Assembly: GCA_963678275.1 (NCBI GenBank)
Contig: OY782765.1
Location: 4,154,001 to 4,218,000 of the forward strand
Direction of reading: 5' to 3'
DNA length: 64,000 bases
From: G963677445 sp963678275
GTDB taxonomy: Bacteria > Bacteroidota > Ignavibacteria > Ignavibacteriales > Melioribacteraceae
Numbering within the stretch: the stretch's first letter is position 1; each line of letters starts with the position of its first letter. The notes below the pieces were generated by a model that saw only the letters and a list, made by a program, of their open reading frames with translations, did not search any database and had not been told where the DNA came from. This document shows positions 37,711 through 47,952 of this stretch, piece by piece. A program made the translations under genes and the position numbers.

Positions 37711-38425
37711 ATAGATTACAAGTTAATAAATATTAGTAATTAAATAAAGTAATTTTTTGTTATTGTAGAGACAAGGCATGCCTTGTCTCTACAGCTTTTT
37801 CCCCGGCATTTTCCCGGTGAAGAAATAAAAGAATAATAGCGATACCTAATCCGGCGCCGATTTTTAATCATGGTAATCCTTCAATCCTTTAATCATGGTT
37901 AAGACGATTACGGGATTAGATTAGATGGTATGAAGCATATTATAATACCCTGCCATGCTTCGTAATCTTTTCAGCGAATGCGGCTTAAAAACCAGAATAA
38001 CAAATTACCCGGTGCGCTAAATATGGTGTACCTACGGCACACATGATTTTTATTTGTCGATCCTTTTTACCAATATTTTACCCCTAACGAGGCAATTTAT
38101 GGTAATAGAATTATTTATCCCGTTAGGGATAACATATTGGTAGAAAAATAAATCCCGGAATAAAAAAGTGTGCCGTCAGGTACACCATATTGGCAACCCG
38201 GGATAATATTTTTGTCCGGTATGGGCTCCATCCTCGAAACAAATTTTTTTGCCAAATGCCAATTGTAGAGACAAGGCATGCCTTGTCTCTACAGCTTTTT
38301 TTCCGACATTTTTTCGGAATAGAATTAAAAAACGATACCGATTTTTAATCAAGGTAATCCTGAAATCCTTTAATCATGGTTCAGACTATGGAGTTCAAAT
38401 TTTTACACTCTGTGGAGGTAAAGCT
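37711..38425. repeat. Duplicated spacer with two palindromes
   Basis: This ~715-bp spacer between paralogues is almost the same as 40169-40879 and 42620-43330. It has palindromes at 37764-37793 and 38264-38293, the GCCCCTAACGAGGC / TATCCCGTTAGGGATA hairpin modules, and the GTACACCATA module in both orientations. Small open frames here (for example 38249-38458) are repeat-derived. Confidence 0.85.
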
Positions 38426-40168
38426 TCATTTCAGAAAAATCATTTTGCCCATGTCTGAAAAAATTATTCTGTTGTTTTTCCTAACCTCCAGAACATAAAG
38501 ATATATGCCGCTTGTTATTGTTTCTCCTCTCTTTCCAGGGTTGTAGTTTACCTCATGCCAGCCCGCTTCCTCTCTTTCATTCTTAAGCTCTTCTATTATT
38601 TCTCCTTTTACATCATATACTGTAAGCCGCACTTCACTTTCTTCCTCAAGAAAATAGATTATTTTTGTAGATGGATTAAAGGGATTGGGATAATTGTTTA
38701 TTAATTGATAGCCGGGTGATTTTTTTACTTTATTTTTTACATCGCTCAATATAATAACCTTCTCTTTTTCGGAAGATATCTTTCCCTGGTTATCAATTGA
38801 ACTGATAAGGTATTTTATTTCAGAGACACTGCCTGTTGTAAATTCTGTGAAGAAGGAAGTATCTGTTGTAAATGTTTCAATTATTCCGCTGTTATTATAC
38901 TCTCGTAAAACCTGGTAATGAGAAAAATCGGCCTCACTGTTCATCGGCCAGTTTAATGTAACCTGGTTTTCGTCGACTATTCCTGTTATTTCACCCGGGG
39001 GCAATGGAGGATAGTCAATATATTGATAAGAGCTGCCGAAAGGACCCCCGAAAAGTCCGATATCACTTCTGCTACCATCAAGATCAAATATACCGGGATC
39101 ACCGGCGTCAATTAAGGGGCTGAACATCTGAAGCTGGTAATTGCCAGTGTCGGCATTAACAAACATCGGATTGATCGAGATATTTGTTGTAACACTATCC
39201 GGTTTGTTAACATAGTTATTTCCATTATTCCAGCAGTTATTATATCTAACTGTTGGATTGCTTCCATCTGTCCAAACAATGCCGTTTTCGCAATTCATAA
39301 CCACATTATTTCTGACCAGGAAATTATCCCCGCAGACAATTCCTCTTTCCCATTCACCAATTAGAATATTATTTTGAACAACAACATGATTCGCGCCAAG
39401 TGACATAGCCCAGTATAATGGATCATCCCCGTTTAGGAGCATAATATTGTTATACATTTTAATACTGTCTCCACCCCAGCTATAATAAATTGAGCCTTCA
39501 CTTGTGATAAGAATATTATTTCTAATTTCAGGTCTTGCTCCATAAAGGGGGGAAATGCAATGAATTTTTGATGTAATACAGTTGTTCTCAACTTTTTGAT
39601 TAAGGTGAGTTGAATTTGTCGCGAGATTTATTCCTTTATATGCATTATCAATAATATTTTGTTGTATAAGGCCGATTAAATTAGTTGAGTAAATTCCATA
39701 ATCACAATCGTTTATTTTGTTCCCGGTAACTTCCACTTTGCATGAACCATATGCTGTATCAAGCGCACCAATACAGATATCATCAGTGTAAAATCCGGAA
39801 TGTGGATCACCTACTAATGAAAAATATAAGAATGCTGTATTATTTTTCATTTTGATGATTTTACCATCATTGAAATTATTCGCGCAATCAATCACAGTGC
39901 TGTCAATTCCATTGCCGATGAGAGTTAATCCCTGGATCATATCCACTGTTTCTTTATATACTCCTGTTCCAACATAAACTGTGTCACCATAAGAACACAC
40001 ATCAATAGCGTTTTGAATAGAATCCGCCGCGGTAGCCCATGAGGTGTAGGGTGGTAAACTGCTGCCGGTTTTACTCACATAACGGATTTCGGCATTAACA
40101 ATTGAGAATGTTAAAAGAAAAAATAAAACAATCCTTGTTGTCATAAAATTTCCCTGCATAAGAACCAT
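38426..40168 (-). CDS. Secreted right-handed beta-helix protein, paralogue 2
   Basis: A 580-aa paralogue with the same order: signal peptide, YVSKTGSSLPPYTSWATA opening, beta-helix, fibronectin-like domain, T9SS sorting domain. Residues ~95-210 are unlike either neighbour. Residues ~215-330 (SIYYSWGGDSIKMYNNIM to TVRYNNCWNNGNNYVNKP) are essentially shared with paralogue 3 but not paralogue 1. From ~330 onward it matches paralogue 1 almost perfectly. The pattern looks like recombination between copies. It starts 2.45 kb from paralogue 1, the size of the duplicated unit. Confidence 0.85.
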   Translation of the reverse strand: MVLMQGNFMTTRIVLFFLLTFSIVNAEIRYVSKTGSSLPPYTSWATAADSIQNAIDVCSYGDTVYVGTGVYKETVDMIQGLTLIGNGIDSTVIDCANNFNDGKIIKMKNNTAFLYFSLVGDPHSGFYTDDICIGALDTAYGSCKVEVTGNKINDCDYGIYSTNLIGLIQQNIIDNAYKGINLATNSTHLNQKVENNCITSKIHCISPLYGARPEIRNNILITSEGSIYYSWGGDSIKMYNNIMLLNGDDPLYWAMSLGANHVVVQNNILIGEWERGIVCGDNFLVRNNVVMNCENGIVWTDGSNPTVRYNNCWNNGNNYVNKPDSVTTNISINPMFVNADTGNYQLQMFSPLIDAGDPGIFDLDGSRSDIGLFGGPFGSSYQYIDYPPLPPGEITGIVDENQVTLNWPMNSEADFSHYQVLREYNNSGIIETFTTDTSFFTEFTTGSVSEIKYLISSIDNQGKISSEKEKVIILSDVKNKVKKSPGYQLINNYPNPFNPSTKIIYFLEEESEVRLTVYDVKGEIIEELKNEREEAGWHEVNYNPGKRGETITSGIYLYVLEVRKNNRIIFSDMGKMIFLK

Positions 40169-40879
40169 ATAGATTACAAGTTAATAAATATTAGTAATTA
40201 AATAAAGTAATTTTTTGTTATTGTAGAGACAAGGCATGCCTTGTCTCTACAGCTTTTTCCCCGGCATTTTCCCGGTGAAGAAATAAAAGAATAATAGCGA
40301 TACCTAATCCGGCGCCGATTTTTAATCATGGTAATCCTTCAATCCTTTAATCATGGTTAAGAAATTGGCGGGATGAAATTGGACGACCAGCGACACGCAA
40401 TACAATCCTATATTGTTATGGAAGCTTTTCAAAGAAATCACCGCAAAACCAGAATAACAAATTACCCGGTGCGCTAAATATGGTGTACCTACGGCACACA
40501 TGATTTTTCCTCATAAATTTTTTTACCAATATTTTGCCCCTAACGGGGCAATTAAAGGTAATAGGATTATTTATCCCGTTAGGGATAACATATTGGTAGA
40601 AAAAAATCCCGGAATAAAAAAGTGTGCCGTCAGGTACACCATATTGGCAACCCGGGATAATATTTTTGTCAGGTATGTGCTCCATCTTCGAAACAGATTA
40701 TTTTGCCAATTGCCAATTGTAGAGACAAGGCATGCCTTGTCTCTACAGCTTTTTTTCCGACATTTTTTCGGAATAGAAATAAAAAACGATACCGATTTTT
40801 AATCAAGAGAATCCTGAAATCCTTTAATCATGGTTCAGACTATGGAGTTCAAATTTTTACACTCTGTGGAGGTAAAGCT
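40169..40879. repeat. Duplicated spacer with two palindromes
   Basis: Second full spacer of the series, with palindromes at 40222-40251 and 40718-40747. It diverges from the first mainly around 40365-40440. Confidence 0.85.
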
Positions 40880-42619
40880 TCATTTCAGAAAAATCATTTT
40901 GCCCATATCTGAAAAAATTATCCTGTTGTTTTTCCTAACCTCCAGAACATAAAGATATATTCCGCTTGTTATTGTTTCTCCCTTCTTTCCAGGGTTGTAG
41001 TTTACCTCGTGCCAGCCCGCTTCCTCTCTTTCATTCTTAAGCTCTTCTATTATTTCTCCTTTTACATCATATACTGTTAGCCGCACTTCACTTTCTTCCT
41101 CAAGAAAATAGATTATTTTCGTTGATGGATTAAAGGGATTGGGATAGTTGTTTATTAATTGGTAACCGGGTGATGTTTTTAAATTATTTTTTACACCACT
41201 CAATATTATAACTTTCTCTGTTTTGGAAGATATCATTCCCTGGTTATCAATTGAACTGATAAGGTACTTTATTTCAGAGACGCTGCCTGTTATATATTCT
41301 GTGAAGAAAGAGGTATCGGCTAAAAATGTTTCAATTATTCCGCTGTTATTATACTCTCGTAAAACCTGGTAATGAGAAAAATCGGCCTCACTGTTCATCG
41401 GCCAGTTTAATGTAACCTGGTTTTCTTCAACTAATCCTGTTATTTCAACCGGGGGCAATGGAGGATAGTCAATATATTGATAAGATCTGCCGAAAGGACC
41501 CCCGAAAAGTCCGATATCACTTCTGCTACCATCAAGATCAAATATACCGGGATCGCCCGCGTCTATTAAAGGGCTGAACATCTGAAGCTGGTAATTCCCA
41601 GTGTCGGCATTAACAAACATCGGATTGACCGAGATATTTGTTGTAACACTATCCGGTTTGTTAACATAGTTATTTCCATTATTCCAGCAGTTATTATATC
41701 TAACTGTTGGATTGCTTCCATCTGTCCAAACAATGCCGTTTTCGCAATTCATAACCACATTATTCCTGACCAGGAAATTATCCCCGCAGACAATGCCTCT
41801 TTCCCATTCACCAATTAGAATATTATTTTGAACAACAACATGATTCGCGCCAAGTGACATAGCCCAGTATAATGGATCATCCCCGTTTAGGAGCATAATA
41901 TTATTATACATTTTAATAATGTCTCCACCCCAGCTATAATAAATTGAGCCTTCACTTGTGATAAGAATATTATTTCTAATTTCAGGTCTTGCTCCATAAA
42001 GGGGTGTAATGCAATGATATCTGGATGAAATACTATTGTTTTGGATTAGTTGATAATAATGAGTAAGCCCAGTCGCAAGATCCATACCCTTTTTTACATT
42101 ATAAATAATATTGTTCTGAATTTGTCCATATAAATTAGAAGATAAAATGCCATATTTGCCACTTGTGCATTTATTGTTATTTATAACTACCTCACATTCC
42201 CAGTCAAGCGTGTCAACTACACCGATACACCAATCAGAGTAAAAGTTGGGATCATTATCACTGATTATACTAAAATTTTGCAGTTTAGTATGGTTACTCA
42301 TAAGAACAATATCACCATCAGAATTTTCATTTTTCCCATCAATCACAGTGCTGTCAATTCCATTGCCGATGAGAGTTAATCCCTGGATCATATCCACTGT
42401 TTCTTTATATACTCCGGTTCCCACATAAACAGTGTCACCATAAGAACACACATCAATAGCCTTTTGAATGCTGTCCGCCGCCGTAGCCCATGAGGTATAG
42501 GGAGGTAAACTGCTGCCGGTTTTACTCGCGTATCTTATCTCGGCATTAACAATTGAGAATGTTAAAAGAAAAAATAAAACAATCCTTGTTGTCATAACAA
42601 ATCCCCGCATAAGAATCAT
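40880..42619 (-). CDS. Secreted right-handed beta-helix protein, paralogue 3
   Basis: A 579-aa paralogue with signal peptide, beta-helix, fibronectin-like domain and T9SS sorting domain (NNYPNPFNPSTKIIYFLEEE). Its N-terminal ~95 residues and sorting domain match the other two. Residues ~95-210 are unique, and ~215-330 match paralogue 2. Its fibronectin-like part has several substitutions (GLVEENQ, ADTSFFTEYITG) not seen in the others, so this copy is the most diverged at the C-terminal side. Likely surface-displayed; function unknown. Confidence 0.85.
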   Translation of the reverse strand: MILMRGFVMTTRIVLFFLLTFSIVNAEIRYASKTGSSLPPYTSWATAADSIQKAIDVCSYGDTVYVGTGVYKETVDMIQGLTLIGNGIDSTVIDGKNENSDGDIVLMSNHTKLQNFSIISDNDPNFYSDWCIGVVDTLDWECEVVINNNKCTSGKYGILSSNLYGQIQNNIIYNVKKGMDLATGLTHYYQLIQNNSISSRYHCITPLYGARPEIRNNILITSEGSIYYSWGGDIIKMYNNIMLLNGDDPLYWAMSLGANHVVVQNNILIGEWERGIVCGDNFLVRNNVVMNCENGIVWTDGSNPTVRYNNCWNNGNNYVNKPDSVTTNISVNPMFVNADTGNYQLQMFSPLIDAGDPGIFDLDGSRSDIGLFGGPFGRSYQYIDYPPLPPVEITGLVEENQVTLNWPMNSEADFSHYQVLREYNNSGIIETFLADTSFFTEYITGSVSEIKYLISSIDNQGMISSKTEKVIILSGVKNNLKTSPGYQLINNYPNPFNPSTKIIYFLEEESEVRLTVYDVKGEIIEELKNEREEAGWHEVNYNPGKKGETITSGIYLYVLEVRKNNRIIFSDMGKMIFLK

Positions 42620-43330
42620 ATTGATTACAAGTTAATAAATATTGGTAATAAAATAAAATGATTTTTTGTTATTGTAGAGACAAGGCATGCCTTGGCTCAA
42701 CAGCTTTTTCCCCGGCATTTTCCCGGTGAAGAAATAAAAGAATAATAGCGATACCTAATCCGGCGCCGATTTTTAATCATGGTAATCCTTCAATCCTTTA
42801 ATCATGGTTCAGAAATTAGCGGGATGAAATTGGACGACCAGCGACACGCAATACAATCCTATATTGTTATGGAATCTTTTCAAAGAAATCACCGCAAAAC
42901 CAGGATGACAAATTACCCGGTGCGCTAAATATGGTGTACCTACGGCACACATGATTTTTATTTGTCGATCCTTTTTACCAATATTTTGCCCCTAACGGGG
43001 CAATTTATGGTAATAGAATTATTTATCCCGTTAGGGATAACATATTGGTAGAAAAATAAATCCCGGAATAAAAAAGTGTGCCGTCAGGTACACGATATTG
43101 GCAACCCGGGATAATATTTTTGTCCGGTATGAGCTACATCCTCGAAACAGATTTTTTTGCCAAATGCGAATTGTAGAGACAAGGCATGCCTTGTCTCTAC
43201 GGGAATTTGAAAAAATGATTTCGATACCGATTTTTAATCAAGGTAATCCTGAAATCCTTTAATCATGGTTCATACAGGCTTTGGCAGGTTAAACCACATG
43301 GTGTGAAAAGCCAAATGGTTAACTACACAA
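42620..43330. repeat. Duplicated spacer, one palindrome decayed
   Basis: Third spacer. The palindrome at 42673-42702 has a damaged right arm (CTTGGCTCAAC). The one at 43172-43201 is nearly intact, differing only at its last base. The copy ends near 43285 with AATCATGGTTCATAC; the rest up to 43445 is not repeated and shows nothing but the ribosome binding site for typA. Confidence 0.8.
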
Positions 43331-43445
43331 ACATGCCGGCAAAAAATAATAATAAATAATTAACCAGCGATTTATTGTTTTACCGGAGAAAATGCTGATA
43401 TTTACAGGTTTGAATTTTTTTTATTTTGATTTAACAGGATTACCA

Positions 43446-45251
<1,806 letters not shown>

Positions 45252-45827
45252 ACTCTATTATTCTGTTAGCAGTTAAATTCAGCGAAAAATGGAAAGGTTT
45301 TTAGAACGACTCGAAGTGTGTTCTCCTCCTCCTGTTAGGGATAAAAGATATAGTATCCCCCTTTGGAGGGGGTGGCACTAACATAGTGAAATGAAAGGAA
45401 TATTGCGCGAATATAGTTATCTCCCAACATCAATATTTCTTGTGAAATGTTTTTCTATTATTAATTAAATAGAATGATAACATCAAGTGGCTAACCTATT
45501 GTTATTAAATTCTTTACAACCTCATCCCAACCCCTCTCACGCCACGGCGCACTTAAAAGCCTTATCAAGGAGAGGGGCTTTAAAAGTCCCTTACCTTACT
45601 AAGGAGAGGGATTTTCCCAGAGGGATGCCTCTGGCATGGTATTTCTTTGAAGACGGGGGAGGACTATCATTGAGCTAACCGATTATTTTTTGTCTCTGAG
45701 TCAGTCAGTTTATTGATAAATAATTGAAGCCGTTTAACAATGAATAAATGATTTTGTTTTTGGTAGGCGGCTTTTTCCATTTTATTCAAGTATTCCAAAT
45801 CTCATCATATTTTGTTATATTAAAAAC
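45252..45827. other. Gene-free region
   Basis: Contains a CCCCCTTTGGAGGGGG hairpin near 45357 and decayed pieces of a CCCCTCTC/GGAGAGGGG repeat between 45520 and 45620. The open frame at 45487-45678 runs through these pieces and is not credible as a gene. Confidence 0.6.
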
Positions 45828-46145
45828 ATGCTGAAAGAAAAGAAAATATTTCGTTTGATCAGGGAAAGTGTCAGAAAGGTTGAACCGGACGCCGAGATAA
45901 TATTATACGGATCATTCGCCAGGGGAGAAAACAGAGAAAATTCCGATATAGATTTATTAATCCTTGTGGACAAAGATGACCTGGACTATCGAACCAAAAG
46001 AAAGATTAAATATCCCCTTTATGATATCGAAATAGATACCGGGCAGATAATCAGTCCCCTGGTTTTTAGTAAAAATACCTGGGAAACAAAACACCATCAA
46101 ACCCCCTTATATGAAAACATAACGCGGGAAGGAGTGCGCCTGTGA
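45828..46145 (+). CDS. Minimal nucleotidyltransferase (MNT) antitoxin-like protein
   Basis: A 105-aa protein with the nucleotidyltransferase signature LYGSFARGENRENSDIDLLI (GSxxRG...SDxDL) and a third acidic position in YDIEIDTGQ. MNT proteins are normally paired with a HEPN toxin which they AMPylate. The sequence right after the stop has only scraps that resemble the start of a HEPN protein (KNSRKNEIVSY, then in another frame ADSRKKAYQQK), so the partner seems lost through frameshifts. It lies in a patch of decayed toxin-antitoxin genes. Confidence 0.8.
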   Translation: MLKEKKIFRLIRESVRKVEPDAEIILYGSFARGENRENSDIDLLILVDKDDLDYRTKRKIKYPLYDIEIDTGQIISPLVFSKNTWETKHHQTPLYENITREGVRL

Positions 46146-46250
46146 AAAATTCCCGGAAGAATGAGATTGTTTCCTATGGCTGATTCCAGAAAAAAAGCTT
46201 ATCAACAAAAGTGAGTTATAAAATATTGTTATTAACCAGGGGTGAAGATC

Positions 46251-46448
46251 ATGAGTGAGGATAAAGATTTGCCACGAAAATTATCCGCCCTCCCGGAAAA
46301 ATCGGGGGAAAACATTCACGACAAAAATTTAAATTCCCCCGAATGGCACAAAAACGTTCTCGCCCAAAGAGAACAAATGCTCAAAGAAGGAAAGGAATAA
46401 TTCCTGGACTGGGAGGAGGTTAAGAGGGAATTGCGGCAACCTCTCTAA
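46251..46448 (+). pseudogene. Addiction-module component (PF09720-like) interrupted by a stop codon
   Basis: ATG 46251 opens a frame ending with SPEWHKNVLAQREQMLKEGK-E, then TAA (46398-46400), and then continues in the same frame as FLDWEEVKRELRQPL with a normal stop at 46446-46448. The two parts together give the usual end of small addiction-module proteins (SPEWH...LDWEEVK), so I read it as a nonsense mutation in a ~65-codon gene. The partner RelE-type toxin is absent. A shortened 49-aa product could still be made. Confidence 0.6.
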
Positions 46449-46457
46449 TTCAAACGT

Positions 46458-46673
46458 TTATAACATTCCTTTTTCGGCTATTGACTGCTCATATTCCGGA
46501 TCAAGTTTCTCACATTCCCGGGCAAGTCTGCTTTTGTCAACCCGGCTCAATTTTTCTCTAATGGCTTCCTGAATAAGGTTGCTTCGATTAGGAAATAATT
46601 TTTCCTCTACAAGAAGGTCTAATCGCCTGAGCAACTGAGTATCCAATAAAATTGTGACATTCGCTGAAGGCAT
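46458..46673 (-). CDS. Orphan ribbon-helix-helix antitoxin-like protein
   Basis: Start at the ATG read from 46673 (MPSANVTILLDTQLLRRLDL), with GGAG 5 nt upstream on the minus strand; an in-frame start at 46706 is less likely. The 71-aa product has a CopG/MetJ-type RHH DNA-binding domain (residues ~5-45; RSNLIQEAIREKL) and a short charged tail (LARECEKLDPEYEQ) typical of MazE-like antitoxins. No toxin gene follows on the minus strand, where the convergent addiction-module pseudogene lies instead. Confidence 0.75.
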   Translation of the reverse strand: MPSANVTILLDTQLLRRLDLLVEEKLFPNRSNLIQEAIREKLSRVDKSRLARECEKLDPEYEQSIAEKGML

Positions 46674-46796
46674 AAAAACTCCATTAAGTGGTATGATAAT
46701 AATCATGATAAAAGGATATTGATTAACTAAGTCAAATAATTTTTCAGCGCCACTAATTTAATTCATCAAAAAATAAAATAAGGCTGCTTCCAAATT

Positions 46797-47834
46797 TCAC
46801 ACAAACTCCACCCCTCCCGGGCCGGGATTTTTTCCTCCCTGTGGTATCGGGCGGTCGGGGGATTGGCCGAGGTATTTGTCGCGCATAAGGTAGTTTTGCA
46901 CGTAGTCGGTTACGGCGTCTTCGAGGGAGAGGGTTCCATAATCGAAGCCGGCCTTTTTGATCTTTGAGCTGTCAGCTTTTGTAAAGTACTGGTATTTGCC
47001 CTTCAGTTCTTCAGGCATATCGATATATTCAATATTTTCCGGTTTGCCCATCGCTTTAAATATTGCTCTTACCAGGTCATTCCAGCTTCTGGCGTTTCCT
47101 GTGCCCACGTTAAAAAGTCCGTGCGCCTGTGGTTTATCGAGGAAAAAGAGAGTCATATTAACGGCGTCTTTCACATAAACGAAGTCACGTTTCTGTTCGC
47201 CATCCGCGTATTCTTTCATATAAGATTTGAAAAGTTTTACCTTTCCTGTCTCATTTATCTGCTCAAAGGCTTTATGCACAACGCTTCGCATATCCCCTTT
47301 GTGATATTCATTGGGACCATAAACGTTAAAATATTTTATTCCAACAGCCTGTTTGGCATATCCTGTGCGCTGCATCCAGAGGTCGAAAAGATGTTTAGAA
47401 TATCCGTACATATTAAGGGGACGGAGTTTATCCAGCTCGGCTTCATTATCGATATATCCGAAACGGCCATCTCCATAAGTGGCGGCGGAGGAAGCGTAAA
47501 TGAACCGGATTTTTTTCCCCGCGCAATATTCGGCCAGGGTCTGTGAATATTTATAGTTATTAAGCAGCAGGTAATCAGCGTCTTTTTCGGTGGTTGCCGA
47601 GCATGCCCCCAGGTGGATTATCGCTGTAATGCCGAAATTCAGGTTATCTTCAGCAATTCTTTTCAAAAAATCGTTCTTATGATAAAAATCGGCAAATTTC
47701 AGTCCGTTCAGGTTTTTCCACTTTTCCTCTTTCCTGAGTTCATCCACTATTACAATGTTATCAAAATTCATTTTATTCATCTGCCATACAACAGCGCTGC
47801 CTATAAATCCCGCTCCGCCTGTAACTACAATCAT
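46797..47834 (-). CDS. hldD: ADP-L-glycero-D-manno-heptose 6-epimerase
   Basis: A 345-aa NADP-dependent SDR epimerase for the heptose of the lipopolysaccharide core. N-terminal MIVVTGGAGFIGSAVVWQMN, the HldD-specific NIVIVDELRKEEKWKNL, the catalytic YGYSKHLFDLW (YxxxK), FNVYGPNEYHKGDMRSVVHK and KRDFVYVKDAV are all present. The last ~25 residues (QSPDRPIPQGGKNPG) extend past the usual end. Implies a Gram-negative envelope with heptose-containing LPS. Confidence 0.93.
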   Translation of the reverse strand: MIVVTGGAGFIGSAVVWQMNKMNFDNIVIVDELRKEEKWKNLNGLKFADFYHKNDFLKRIAEDNLNFGITAIIHLGACSATTEKDADYLLLNNYKYSQTLAEYCAGKKIRFIYASSAATYGDGRFGYIDNEAELDKLRPLNMYGYSKHLFDLWMQRTGYAKQAVGIKYFNVYGPNEYHKGDMRSVVHKAFEQINETGKVKLFKSYMKEYADGEQKRDFVYVKDAVNMTLFFLDKPQAHGLFNVGTGNARSWNDLVRAIFKAMGKPENIEYIDMPEELKGKYQYFTKADSSKIKKAGFDYGTLSLEDAVTDYVQNYLMRDKYLGQSPDRPIPQGGKNPGPGGVEFV

Positions 47835-47952
47835 TTTTCACCTGAAATCTTTAATAATTAAAACGATAATTTAGTTATAATGTTCTAACAGTTCAATATA
47901 TAGACAAATTATGTTATATTTAGAAAATTAATCAGAAAGAGCTCAGGGAAAG

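Noticed and set aside
35834..43201. Palindrome series considered as a CRISPR array
   Set aside because: Spacing is irregular (hundreds to thousands of bp), intervals contain genes, and the units are perfect palindromes without unique short spacers.
45487..45678. 63-codon plus-strand frame
   Set aside because: Runs across decayed GGAGAGGGG repeats and has no homology-like pattern.
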